Positions 15,811-23,878 of a stretch of 64,000 nt of DNA are shown here, piece after piece. Both the position numbers and the translations under genes were made by a program. The DNA is from Streptomyces xanthochromogenes (GTDB lineage: Bacteria > Actinomycetota > Actinomycetes > Streptomycetales > Streptomycetaceae), in NCBI RefSeq assembly GCF_014650455.1, contig NZ_BMUZ01000003.1, positions 496,001-560,000 of the forward strand. The letters run 5' to 3'. The notes under the pieces are model-generated. The model saw only the letters and a program-made list of their open reading frames with translations, did not search any database and had not been told where the DNA came from. The number at the start of each line of letters is the position of its first letter. The stretch's first letter is position 1.

Positions 15811-16137
15811 TCAGGTCACGCTGTCGGGTCGCAGCGTGAAGACCTGGTCGAGGCCGACGATGCGCAGCACGCGCAGGGTATTGACCGGTACGGCGGCGAG
15901 CGCGATGTCGGCGCCCGCCGCATGGGCGTGGTGGCGTGCCGCGATCAGGGCGCTGATGCCGCTGGAGTCGCAGAAGTCCATGCCGCCCAGGTCCAGGACG
16001 AGGCACTGGCCGGACTGGAGGGGCGTGACGCTGACCAGTTGCCGCAGTTCGGGCGCGTGGGCGTAGTCGAGCGCGCCGAAGATCTCCAGGACGGGACCGG
16101 TCGCGGCGTCTCGGGTGGTGATCTTCAGCGGGCTCAT
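15811..16137 (-). CDS. Anti-sigma factor antagonist (STAS domain, RsbV-like)
   Basis: This 108-residue protein is a single STAS domain. MDFCDSSGISALIAARHHA carries the conserved DSSG with the phosphorylatable serine. When unphosphorylated such proteins bind an anti-sigma kinase and free the sigma factor. It is the last gene of a three-gene operon and overlaps the phosphatase gene by ATGA (16134-16137), so the phosphatase and its probable substrate are co-made. Confidence 0.9.
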   Translation of the reverse strand: MSPLKITTRDAATGPVLEIFGALDYAHAPELRQLVSVTPLQSGQCLVLDLGGMDFCDSSGISALIAARHHAHAAGADIALAAVPVNTLRVLRIVGLDQVFTLRPDSVT

Positions 16138-17435
16138 TCCGTGCTTCTCGTCTCGGGGTCGGTGGGCGGTACGCCGAGGGCGAGCAGAGCGGTGTCGTCG
16201 TCGAGGCCTTCGCCGAAGCTGTCGAGCAGCCCGGTGAGCGCCTGGATCACGGCGTGCGGCGATTCCCCTGCCAGCTCGACGGCGAAGTCGAGCAGGGCTT
16301 CGTCCCCGTACAGGCTGGTGCGGTCCTTGCCGGTGCGGGCCTCGGTGAGGCCGTCGGTGTAGAGCAGGAGCGTGTCGCCGGGGGCCAGGACGGTGGTGGC
16401 GGCGGTGAAGGGCGCCGAGGGCAGGATGCCGATGAGCAGGCCGCCGGGGGTGGGCAGGAAGTCGGCCGTGCCGTCGGCGCGCAGGACGAGCGCCGGAGGA
16501 TGACCGCCCGAAGCGAGCTGGACGGCGATCGCGCCGGTGGCGGGATCGGGTTCGAAGGTGCCGAAGACGGCGGTGCAGTAGCGGGGGTCGCCGCCACCCG
16601 TGTACCGCTCGTGGAGTACGTGGTTGAGGGTGGTCAGGGCCGCGACCGGGTCGGGGTCGTGCAGGGCCGCGGCGCGCAGGGTGTAGCGGGTCAGCGAGGT
16701 GACCGCGGCGGCCTGGGGCCCCTTTCCGCAGACGTCTCCGAGGAAGAACGCGAAGCGTTTGCCGTCGAGCGGGAAGACGTCGTAGAAGTCGCCGCCGAGC
16801 CGGTCCGCGGAGGCCGTGTGGTAATAGGCGGCGGTCTCCACGCCGGGTACGGACGGCAGGGTGTGCGGGAGGAGCGACTGCTGGAGTACGGCGAGGGCGT
16901 CCTGCAGCCGCGCACGGTCCGCCTCCGACTGTCGGCGTGCTTCTTCGGCGGCCCGTCGGCCGCGCAGGAGTTCTTCCTCGTAGGCCCTGCGGTCACGGGC
17001 GTCGAAGAGCGTGGTGCGGATCAGCAGGGGGTCGCCGGCGCTGCCGTGCTTGACCACCGAGGAGACGAGGACCGGCATCCGGCCGCCGTCGGCCCGCTTC
17101 ACTTCCAGGGCGATCCCGTTGATCTCGCCCTGCATCCGCAGCAGCGGCGCGAAGTGCGTTTCGTGGTAGAGCCTGCCGCCCACCGACAGGAGGTCGGCGA
17201 AACGCATACGGCCGACCACCGCTTCGCGTTCCAGGCCGAGCCAGTTGAGGAGTGTCCGGTTGGCCTTCGCGATGGTGCCGTCCATCAGCGTCGAGAGATA
17301 GCCGCAGGGCGCGCTCTCGTACAGGTCGTCCGCGCTGTCCTCGAGCAACGCGGCGAACGCGGCGTCCGACGCCTGCCCGTCGTGGCAGTGGTCCGGATCG
17401 TTCGGGTCGGGCTGCTGCTCGGTGCGGCCCATCAT
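16134..17435 (-). CDS. rsbP: PAS-PP2C (SpoIIE-type) serine phosphatase, RsbP-like
   Basis: This 433-residue protein has a PAS domain (about 35-150: YESAPCGYLSTLMDGTIAKA, LNWLGLEREAVVGR), a charged coiled linker (EEELLRGRRAAEEARRQSEA), and a PP2C SpoIIE-type domain. The metal-binding landmarks are RLGGDFYDVFPLDGKRFAFF, LGDVCGKGPQAAAVTSLTRY and GEGLDDDTALLALG. In B. subtilis RsbP is activated by RsbQ under energy stress and dephosphorylates RsbV. Here the same order is kept, with 4-bp overlaps on both sides. Two ATG codons in a row open the gene. Confidence 0.88.
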   Translation of the reverse strand: MMGRTEQQPDPNDPDHCHDGQASDAAFAALLEDSADDLYESAPCGYLSTLMDGTIAKANRTLLNWLGLEREAVVGRMRFADLLSVGGRLYHETHFAPLLRMQGEINGIALEVKRADGGRMPVLVSSVVKHGSAGDPLLIRTTLFDARDRRAYEEELLRGRRAAEEARRQSEADRARLQDALAVLQQSLLPHTLPSVPGVETAAYYHTASADRLGGDFYDVFPLDGKRFAFFLGDVCGKGPQAAAVTSLTRYTLRAAALHDPDPVAALTTLNHVLHERYTGGGDPRYCTAVFGTFEPDPATGAIAVQLASGGHPPALVLRADGTADFLPTPGGLLIGILPSAPFTAATTVLAPGDTLLLYTDGLTEARTGKDRTSLYGDEALLDFAVELAGESPHAVIQALTGLLDSFGEGLDDDTALLALGVPPTDPETRSTE

Positions 17436-18235
17436 CTGCGCTCCGCCAGGAAGCCGAGGATCGCCGCGTTGGTGGCTTCGGGCGCCGACAGGTGGGGGCA
17501 GTGCCCGGTCGCGTCGAGGGTGATCAGCGTCGAGCCGGCGATGGCCCGGTGCACGAACGCCCCGACTTCCCTGGGTGCGATGGCGTCCTGGGTGCACTCC
17601 AGGACGAGGGTGGGAACCTGCACGCTCTTCAGCTCCTCCCTGGAGTCGGACAGGAAGGTGGTCCGGGCGAAGACGCGTGCCATCTCGGGGTCGGTGGCGC
17701 AGAAGCTGTGCTTCAGTTCGTCGCCGAGTTCGGGCCGGTCCTCGTTGCCCATGATCACCGGTGCCATCGCTCCCGACCAGCCGAGGTAGTTCGCCTCCAG
17801 GGAGGCGAGGAGCTCCTCGATGTCCTCGGCGCTGAACCCGCCCCGGTACCCGTCCTCGTCGATGTAGCGGGGCGAGGGCGCGACCATCACCAGCGAGCCG
17901 ATGCGGCGGGGAGCCATGGCGGCGGCGAGCACTCCGATCATCGAGCTGACCGAATGTCCCACGAACGCGGCATCGCGCAGGTCCAGCGCCTCGCACACGT
18001 CCACCACGTCCTGGGCGTAGCCGTGCAGTGAGGCGTAGCGCCGCTCCGAGAAGACGGACGAGTCGGAGCGGCCGGCACCCACGTAGTCGAACAGCACGAC
18101 CCGGTAGTCCTCGGCCAGCGCCGGCACCGTCAAACGCCACATGTTCTGGTCGCAGCCGAAGCCGTGCGCCAGGATCACCGTGGGCCCCTGGAGGTTCCCG
18201 GTGACGGTGACGTTGTTCCTGCGGACGATATCCAT
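17432..18235 (-). CDS. rsbQ: RsbQ-like alpha/beta hydrolase, activator of the RsbP phosphatase
   Basis: This 267-residue protein is an alpha/beta hydrolase with triad Ser95 (FVGHSVSSMIG), Asp217 (CTQDAIAP) and His245 (DATGHCPHLSAP). The GHCPHLS tail and the FGCDQNMWRLTVPALAEDYR segment are typical of RsbQ and its plant relatives KAI2/D14. RsbQ binds a small hydrophobic ligand and switches on the PAS domain of RsbP. The gene is first in the operon and overlaps rsbP by 4 bp. ATG 18235 follows CTCGGGGT. Confidence 0.88.
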   Translation of the reverse strand: MDIVRRNNVTVTGNLQGPTVILAHGFGCDQNMWRLTVPALAEDYRVVLFDYVGAGRSDSSVFSERRYASLHGYAQDVVDVCEALDLRDAAFVGHSVSSMIGVLAAAMAPRRIGSLVMVAPSPRYIDEDGYRGGFSAEDIEELLASLEANYLGWSGAMAPVIMGNEDRPELGDELKHSFCATDPEMARVFARTTFLSDSREELKSVQVPTLVLECTQDAIAPREVGAFVHRAIAGSTLITLDATGHCPHLSAPEATNAAILGFLAERR

Positions 18236-18419
18236 ACCCCGAGTGTGTCAGTCCCTGTCCACTCGACGGCGCGCACCTCCCATTGCTCCACGTCCCGCCC
18301 GCCACCTTCACACCACGTTGTGAGCAGCGAGGACGCGTTTCGAGGGGCCCTGTCGCCGGTTGTCGCTCCCGGGCCGGGTCCGGCCAGCCTCCGGCGTCCC
18401 CGGCTTCTTCGCGGGCCGC

Positions 18420-19697
18420 TCACTGGTCCCGCTCCTGGGCGTCCTGCCCCGCTGCCTCCTGCTCCGCTGCCTCCTGCTCCGCCTGCTCGTCCTCCTTCCG
18501 GGCCGCCTCGTCGTCCGGTTCGCGTCCGGCGACCGACGACAGGTCGCTGAGCAGCCGGATCGTGTCCGCGGTGACGGCGGCGAAGTGGTCGAGGTTCTCG
18601 TCGCTGCGCGCGCGGAACATGGACCCCAGCTCGCTCTGGGCGGCGTAAGCCCTCCGCAGGGCCGCCCGGCGGTCGCTGTTGCGCCGACGTGTCGCCTCGT
18701 CCGCGTCCGCCCCTTCCAGGTCGGAGTCCTCCAGTGTGTCGTCGAGCTCGCACACGTCTCCCGCCGCGCGCAGCAGCTCCGCGACGACCGGGGGTGCCGT
18801 GTCGGGCAGGGCGGAGCGGCCCGATCCGCCCGCCGCCTCGGCCAGGGTGCGGGTGATCGCCTCGATGTGGTGGGTGATCCGGTCCCAGGTGAAGTCCCAG
18901 TCGGCGGCCGGGGGCAGCGGGGTGGAGCGGCGCAGTTTCCGGCCGGGGTTGAGGCGGAAGCTCTCGTCCGACCAGCTGCGGGCGGTACGCAGCTCGGTGA
19001 CCCGGTCGGTGAGCCGCCAGGCCCGGTCGTGCCAGGTCTGCGCGGCCTCCTGGGCGAGGCCGTCCTCGCCGAGGCCGTCGGCGACCGCGTGGAGCAGGGC
19101 GGCGCTTTCCGCCGGCAGGTGGGTGCGGAGGTGGCGCACACTGCGGGAGTGCACGGGAGGCAGCACGAGCGCGTTGACGGCGAGCCCGATGGCCGCGCCG
19201 AGGAGTGTCTCCAGGAACCGGTGCAGGATGTCGAAGCCCGAGTACGTGCCGTAGACGAGGACGAACAGAGCGGCGGTCGGCGCGTTGAGGCCCTGGGCGC
19301 CGAACCGGGCGTACGAGCCGAACAGCATCGCCACCGGCAGGGCGATGATCATGGCCAGCATGGAGTTGCCGGTGAGGACGCCGGCACCGGCGGCCAGCAA
19401 CGTGCCCATGACGACCACCACGAACTGCTGCAGCGCCGACTTCAGTGACCGGTAGACGGTGCTCTGCACCAGGAAGATCGCGGTCCAGGGCGCGAGCATG
19501 GCCATCGGTGCCTTCCACCACCAGCCGGCGAGGGCCCAGGCGATCAGTGCCGCCGCGGCGGCCTTCAGCGCCTGGACGGCGGTGTCCCGCTCGGGACCGG
19601 GCCCGCTCAGGGCGCGCCGCGCCGAGCGGCCCACGGCCGCGCCTTCCCATACCGCCCACTGCTTCCACTGGACGACAGCCTGACTCAGATCTCTCAA
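18420..19697 (-). CDS. FUSC/aromatic acid exporter-family membrane protein
   Basis: This 425-residue protein carries about six N-terminal hydrophobic segments (ALKAAAAALIAWALAGWWWK, FVVVVMGTLLAAGAGVLTGN, FLETLLGAAIGLAVNALVL) and a long cytoplasmic helical half ending in an acidic Glu/Ala/Gln-rich tail. This is the FUSC/ArAE layout of efflux proteins for organic acids. No ATG or GTG fits the conserved start; TTG 19697, after GGAACGGAACG, was chosen, and upstream ATGs at 19922 and 19874 would add unlikely sequence. It diverges from a MarR gene that probably regulates it. Confidence 0.78.
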   Translation of the reverse strand: MRDLSQAVVQWKQWAVWEGAAVGRSARRALSGPGPERDTAVQALKAAAAALIAWALAGWWWKAPMAMLAPWTAIFLVQSTVYRSLKSALQQFVVVVMGTLLAAGAGVLTGNSMLAMIIALPVAMLFGSYARFGAQGLNAPTAALFVLVYGTYSGFDILHRFLETLLGAAIGLAVNALVLPPVHSRSVRHLRTHLPAESAALLHAVADGLGEDGLAQEAAQTWHDRAWRLTDRVTELRTARSWSDESFRLNPGRKLRRSTPLPPAADWDFTWDRITHHIEAITRTLAEAAGGSGRSALPDTAPPVVAELLRAAGDVCELDDTLEDSDLEGADADEATRRRNSDRRAALRRAYAAQSELGSMFRARSDENLDHFAAVTADTIRLLSDLSSVAGREPDDEAARKEDEQAEQEAAEQEAAGQDAQERDQ

Positions 19698-19813
19698 CGT
19701 TCCGTTCCCTGTCCTCGCACCCGCCGTCCACCGCGGACGACCACGACGTGGAGGTCCACACACCGGCGCCGCGCTGGACCACCTCGTTGGACTCGTTCCC
19801 CGTACCCAAATGA

Positions 19814-19827
19814 CCGCAGATATGCGG
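19814..19827. promoter_or_regulatory. Dyad CCGCAGATATGCGG between the FUSC and MarR genes
   Basis: CCGCA and TGCGG arms surround GATA in the 239-bp divergent region. Size and place fit a MarR dimer operator, and it is the clearest dyad there. Binding is inferred. Confidence 0.35.
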
Positions 19828-19936
19828 ACGAGACGGGGCGGCGCTCCGTCGGCCCCGGTGTGATGGACACCCATGCCGCACACGAGCGCCGCCACCACCC
19901 CCGAAACGCGTGCGGTGCGCACGCTATCGTTGCGGG

Positions 19937-20380
19937 GTGGAGAACGAACTGGGGCACGAGATCGCGGAGGCGCTGGGCATTCTGCTGCGGCGCACCACGC
20001 GCGCGCAGCTGCACAAGCGGCTCACCGAGGGCATGGGCGAGGGGCTCGACGAGGTGACGTATCCGGTGCTCAGCGCGCTGGCCCGCACGGGTCCGCGCAG
20101 CGCGGCCGACCTGGCGCCCGAGGTGGGGATCGACCGCTCCGGTGTCACCCGGCGCGCCTCACGCCTGGAGGCCGCCGGCCTGGTCCGGCGCGAAGCCGAC
20201 CCGAACGACCGGCGAGCGAATCTGCTGGTGCTGACCGATCAGGGAGAACGCACGACAGCGGAACTGCGCAGGCGTCTCGCCGCCCACATCACGGCCGCCC
20301 TGTCGTCATGGCCGCCGGGCGAGGCCGAGGCCTTCGCCCACCACCTGCGCCGCTTCACGGTCGAGGGCCCCTTCGCCTAG
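19937..20380 (+). CDS. MarR-family transcriptional regulator
   Basis: This 147-residue protein has a MarR winged helix: PRSAADLAPEVGIDRSGVTR, RRASRLEAAGLVRREADPND, RRANLLVLTDQG, flanked by dimerisation helices. GTG 19937 was chosen: TATCGT ends 7 nt upstream, suggesting a leaderless transcript, and the sequence from VENELGHEIAEALGILL has the normal length. MarR proteins usually repress a divergent exporter and are released by a phenolic ligand, which fits the FUSC neighbour. Confidence 0.88.
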   Translation: MENELGHEIAEALGILLRRTTRAQLHKRLTEGMGEGLDEVTYPVLSALARTGPRSAADLAPEVGIDRSGVTRRASRLEAAGLVRREADPNDRRANLLVLTDQGERTTAELRRRLAAHITAALSSWPPGEAEAFAHHLRRFTVEGPFA

Positions 20381-20402
20381 GGACCCACTCACGGCGACAT
20401 CC

Positions 20403-21653
20403 TCAGGCACCGTCACCGGTCGGGCTCTCCGGAAGCCGCCACGCTCCGCCCCGGTCCTCCTTCGCGTACCGCGCGACGAGGTCGGGGATGCGCAGGCGGC
20501 ACGCCAGGGCCGTGAGGGAGTGGAAGGCGCCGATCGCGAACCGGGTGTCGGGCATGCCGAGGCGCAGGAGGCGGGGCTTCACACCGGCCTGGATCTCGTC
20601 GACGAACGGCCGGAGCTCCGCTTCGTAAGCGGCGAAGGCGGTGGGCAGATCCTCGGCGTTCCGGTTGATCTCGCCGGCCAGGACGTAAGCGCCGACCAGT
20701 CCCCCGGATATGCCCATGCCGCTGTACGGCGACGCGCAGTGCGCCGCGTCCCCGAGCAGCACCACGCGCCCCCGGGACCAGGTGTCGGTGCGCACCTGGA
20801 CGACCTCCTGCGAGTAGAAGCTCTGCGTCGTCTTCATGGCGTCGAGGAACCGCCTGGTCTGCCATCCCGCGTCGCGGAACCTGCCGGCCCAGAATTCCTT
20901 CTGCCGTTCGACCGGTTCCCGATGGACGGCCGAGGCTTCGGCCGACTCCTCCCGCAGCACGAAATAGGCCTGGGTCTCGGTCGGGTTGTGGCTCCTGCGC
21001 ATGATCATCCGGCCGCGCGGGGCGAGGTAGGTGTCCCGGATGCTGCCGTCGGACGCGAGGCGGGGAACGAACCAGTACGCCATGTGGATGCCCATCCGCC
21101 GGTACGGGTCGGGCGAGCCCGGCGGCAGGATGGCGCGGCGGATTCGCGAGCCCTGTCCGTCCGCGCCGACCAAGACGTCGAACTCGCCGGACGAGCCGTC
21201 GGAGAACCGGGCGGTGACCTTGTCGTCGTCCTGCTCGAAGCCCTCCACGCTCACCCCGAAGACGTGGTCCACGCCCTCCTTCGCCGCTTCGTGCAGGATG
21301 CGCACCAGATCGCCGCGCATGATCTCGTACTCGGACGTCAGGGACTGCCGGCCCCGCCCCGAGGTGTTGGCCATGATCGTGGCCCGCGCCCTTCCCCGGG
21401 CGTCCACGAGGGCGACCCCCGGCTCGTCCACGAGCTTTCCCCTGACGGCGTCGAGCAGCCCCATGCGCTTCACGGCTTCGATCCCCTGCCCCCGGAGGTC
21501 GACCTGGGCGCCGGTGGCCCGCAGCGCCGGGAAGCGTTCGACGACGGTCACCCGGTGGCCGCCGCGCGCCAGCCAGTGGGCCAGGGCCTCCCCTGCGACT
21601 CCACCGCCGCAGACGAGGACCTTCAGTGAGGTGGTTCCGGATTTGGGCGTCAT
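20403..21653 (-). CDS. FAD-dependent monooxygenase (TetX-like class A flavoprotein)
   Basis: This 416-residue PHBH-fold monooxygenase has GXGXXG in KVLVCGGGVAGEALAHWLAR, the GADG segment FDVLVGADGQGSRIRRAIL, and the second FAD motif RVVLLGDAAHCASPYSGMGI. The VDLRGQGIEAVKRMGLLDAV region parallels TetX-type tetracycline destructases, but the substrate is not proven. ATG 21653 follows GCGGAGCGCGGC. It diverges from a close homologue of the classical tetracycline repressor, and two tetO-like operators lie between the two starts, so expression is probably induced by a tetracycline-like or other polycyclic ligand. Confidence 0.88.
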   Translation of the reverse strand: MTPKSGTTSLKVLVCGGGVAGEALAHWLARGGHRVTVVERFPALRATGAQVDLRGQGIEAVKRMGLLDAVRGKLVDEPGVALVDARGRARATIMANTSGRGRQSLTSEYEIMRGDLVRILHEAAKEGVDHVFGVSVEGFEQDDDKVTARFSDGSSGEFDVLVGADGQGSRIRRAILPPGSPDPYRRMGIHMAYWFVPRLASDGSIRDTYLAPRGRMIMRRSHNPTETQAYFVLREESAEASAVHREPVERQKEFWAGRFRDAGWQTRRFLDAMKTTQSFYSQEVVQVRTDTWSRGRVVLLGDAAHCASPYSGMGISGGLVGAYVLAGEINRNAEDLPTAFAAYEAELRPFVDEIQAGVKPRLLRLGMPDTRFAIGAFHSLTALACRLRIPDLVARYAKEDRGGAWRLPESPTGDGA

Positions 21654-21667
21654 GCCGCGCTCCGCAT

Positions 21668-21680
21668 CTATCAGCGATAG
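21668..21680. promoter_or_regulatory. tetO-like operator 1
   Basis: CTATCAGCGATAG matches the core of the Tn10 tetO2 operator (CTATCAGTGATAG) at 12 of 13 positions. It lies 15 bp before the monooxygenase start and is one of two copies. Confidence 0.8.
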
Positions 21681-21698
21681 GTTCCTTTGCAGAGTCAT

Positions 21699-21711
21699 CT
21701 ATCGGCGATAG
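21699..21711. promoter_or_regulatory. tetO-like operator 2
   Basis: CTATCGGCGATAG is a dyad apart from its central base and lies 19 bp before the TetR start. Its centre is 31 bp from that of operator 1, close to the roughly 30-bp spacing of tetO1 and tetO2 in Tn10. Two sites allow control of both divergent genes. Confidence 0.8.
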
Positions 21712-21729
21712 GTTGTCAAGGTGAGGAAA

Positions 21730-22353
21730 ATGAACCGCGAGACCGTCCTCGCCGAGGCGCTCGACCTGCTCGACGACGTCGGGCTCGACGCTGTCAGCAC
21801 GAGACAGCTGGCGAAGCGCCTGGGCGTAGAACAGCCGTCCCTGTACTGGCACTTCAGCAACAAGAAGGAGCTCCTCGCCGCCATGGCGGAGGCGGCGATG
21901 GCCCCCCACGCGACCGCTCCGCTGCCGACCCCGGCCGACGACTGGCGCACCTGGTTCCTCGACAACACGCGCAGCTTCCGGCGGACCCTGCTCATCCGTC
22001 GCGACGGCGCGCGTCTGCACGCCGGAAGCAGCCCCGGCGTAACCGACCTCGACCGGGTCGCCCACAAACTGGCCTTCCTGGTCTCCTGCGGGCTGCCGGA
22101 GCGGGACGCGCAGATGGCGATGCTGGCCTCCGGGCGCTACACGATCGGCAGCGTCCTGGAGGAACAGGCGGAACTCGCCCTCGGCAGCGACGCGGAACGG
22201 CCCGCCGGCCTCCCCCCGATCGACCACGAGTCGGCGTTCGAGGCGGGGCTCGCCCTCATCCTGGGCGGCCTGGAGCAGCACGCACCCAAGGGTCGGGCGC
22301 CCGGCCGGCCGACGCGCCGGAGTCTCAACGACCTTTCCGGCAAAGGAGGTTGA
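21730..22353 (+). CDS. Tetracycline-repressor-type TetR regulator (TetR_C domain)
   Basis: This 207-residue protein resembles the Tn10/Tn1721 TetR class itself, not only its DNA-binding domain. The recognition segment STRQLAKRLGVEQPSLYWHF is nearly the same as in TetR, and the ligand-domain landmarks NTRSFRRTLLIRRDGARLHA and SGRYTIGSVLEEQAELAL follow in order. By eye, TetR N82 and H100 are conserved, T103 is Ser and H64 is Ala, so the ligand may differ from tetracycline. ATG 21730 follows AGGTGAGGAA; a GTG at 21721 is possible. It should bind the two tetO-like sites. Confidence 0.92.
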   Translation: MNRETVLAEALDLLDDVGLDAVSTRQLAKRLGVEQPSLYWHFSNKKELLAAMAEAAMAPHATAPLPTPADDWRTWFLDNTRSFRRTLLIRRDGARLHAGSSPGVTDLDRVAHKLAFLVSCGLPERDAQMAMLASGRYTIGSVLEEQAELALGSDAERPAGLPPIDHESAFEAGLALILGGLEQHAPKGRAPGRPTRRSLNDLSGKGG

Positions 22354-22627
22354 GGCCAGCAGGCCCGCCGTCGGGCTTGACGCCATGGCCCATGACCGCA
22401 GCGGGGTCGTCCGCCGGGTTGATAGGCACCCGGCCCCTTCGACGCTGATGCGGTGCGCCGCCCTTGGGACCGGCTGCTGCATCTGCTCAAGAAAGCGCTG
22501 ACTGGGAGCTGAACTGCTGCCCCGAGCAAGGAGGTTGGGGCTTACGCAGGAGCGCGACTTGCCCTGCCGGTGATGGTGGCGCACGCCCGGGCAAGCCGCT
22601 CAGGTGTCCCCTACCCGTCCTCGGTGC

Positions 22628-23695
22628 TCAGTCCGCAACGGCCTCGATGAGGAAGTACGGCGCGGCCCCCTCCAGCGGGACGACCGAGGCGACGGCAAGC
22701 CCGGCAAGGCGACAGAGATCCTCGAAGTCGGCGCGGGTGCGCTCCCTGCCGCCCACGTTCACCAGCATGTTGAGGTCGCTCAGATAGGTCACCTCCTGGC
22801 CGCCCGGGGCGTCGGAGCCGGCCTCGACGGTTTCGGGAAGCACGGGCTCCACGATCAGAACGCGGCCGTCCGGCGGCAGCACCTCCCGGCAGTGCCTGAG
22901 GATAGTGACCGCCTGTTCGTCCCGCCAGTCGTGCAGGACGCTCTTGATCAGGTAGAGGTCCGAGCCCTTGGGAACGCTCCGGAAGAAGTCTCCGGCGACC
23001 AGCGAGCAGCGCTCCGTGAGCCCGAGCCGCCGCAGCGTGTCGGGCGCCTGGGCGGAACCCTCCGTCGAGTCGAGGACGACCCCCACGAGTGCCGGATGCG
23101 CTGCGAGGACGGCACCGACAAGGGTCGCGTCCCCGCCGCCGACGTCCGTGACCGAGGCGAACCGGCCGAAGTCGAAGGCGTGCGGCAGCACGTCGGCGGC
23201 CAGCCCGGTCGCCTGGCTCATGGCGGTGTTGAACGCCGAGGACAGTTCGGGGTGTTGGGCGAGGTGGCTGAAGAAGTCGGCGCCGAAGACATCGTCGAAC
23301 GCGACGTCACCGGTGCGGACGCTCGTGTCCAGGTGCTCCCAGGCCCGTATGGCCACCGGGTCCGTGAACACCCGCACGAAGGACGCGAGGGAGCCGGGTG
23401 CCGCGGGGTCGAGGAGTGCTCCCGACGGGCTCACGGAAAAGGTGCCGGGAGCGTGTTCCGTCAGCAGGCCCAGGCCGGCCAGCGCGCGTAGCAGCCGCGT
23501 CGTGGCTTGGAGCTCCGCCCCGACGGCATCGGCGACTTCGCCGGCCCGGCGCGGCGTGGCACCCATCAGCTCGATCACCCTCAGCCGCACAGCCGCGCGC
23601 AGGGTCTGCGCGGCCATGCTCCCGAAGGCGGTCCGGACGATCAGCTCGCGGTCGGCCGCGGCTGCTGATCGGTCATCGGTGGTCGTGGTGGTCAC
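22628..23695 (-). CDS. SAM-dependent O-methyltransferase (COMT-like, natural-product type)
   Basis: This 355-residue protein has an N-terminal dimerisation/winged-helix region (SMAAQTLRAAVRLRVIELMG, PRRAGEVADAVGAELQATTR) and a Rossmann methyltransferase domain with the SAM motif VTDVGGGDATLVGAVLAAHP. The catalytic-type His lies in LIKSVLHDWRDEQAV. Relatives methylate hydroxyls of polyketides and aromatic metabolites. GTG 23695 follows GAAGGAAGACGCCT. Three direct repeats upstream may be sites for the AraC regulator. It converges with the TetR gene; the 274 bp between them show no gene. Confidence 0.88.
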   Translation of the reverse strand: MTTTTTDDRSAAAADRELIVRTAFGSMAAQTLRAAVRLRVIELMGATPRRAGEVADAVGAELQATTRLLRALAGLGLLTEHAPGTFSVSPSGALLDPAAPGSLASFVRVFTDPVAIRAWEHLDTSVRTGDVAFDDVFGADFFSHLAQHPELSSAFNTAMSQATGLAADVLPHAFDFGRFASVTDVGGGDATLVGAVLAAHPALVGVVLDSTEGSAQAPDTLRRLGLTERCSLVAGDFFRSVPKGSDLYLIKSVLHDWRDEQAVTILRHCREVLPPDGRVLIVEPVLPETVEAGSDAPGGQEVTYLSDLNMLVNVGGRERTRADFEDLCRLAGLAVASVVPLEGAAPYFLIEAVAD

Positions 23696-23794
23696 AGGCG
23701 TCTTCCTTCGGTCGTGTCCAGTGGGGTGATCGTGAATGAACAGGCCATCGCAGGGAGCGGGGCAGTGCCGTCGCAGCGCCGGGCCGCCCTACGA

Positions 23795-23822
23795 GACCGC
23801 GCCTCGGGGACCGCGCCTCGGG
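23795..23822. repeat. Exact tandem 14-bp repeat
   Basis: GACCGCGCCTCGGG occurs twice head to tail (23795-23808 and 23809-23822) in the region upstream of the O-methyltransferase. Its length is not a multiple of three. No role can be read. Confidence 0.8.
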
Positions 23823-23831
23823 CAACCGGAA

Positions 23832-23878
23832 CCGTACGATCCGAGCCCCGTACGACCCGGGCCGTCGTACGAACCGGC
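23832..23878. promoter_or_regulatory. Three CGTACGANCCG direct repeats upstream of the O-methyltransferase
   Basis: GTACGA occurs at 23834, 23850 and 23867, each within CGTACGANCCG, with 16- and 17-bp periods. AraC-family proteins bind direct repeats, and an AraC gene ends just beyond this block, so these may be its sites for control of the O-methyltransferase. Confidence 0.4.

Noticed and set aside
18230..18245. GGGTAT just before the rsbQ ATG resembles a SigB-type -10 element.
   Set aside because: It overlaps the start codon, so transcription from it would begin inside the gene, and no GTTT-like -35 lies at 14-16 bp.
22440..22502. A short stretch reading RRPWDRLLHLLKKALTGS then a stop, like a transposase or enzyme tail.
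   Set aside because: Only about 25 residues and no terminal repeats or other remnant; too short to support a mobile element.
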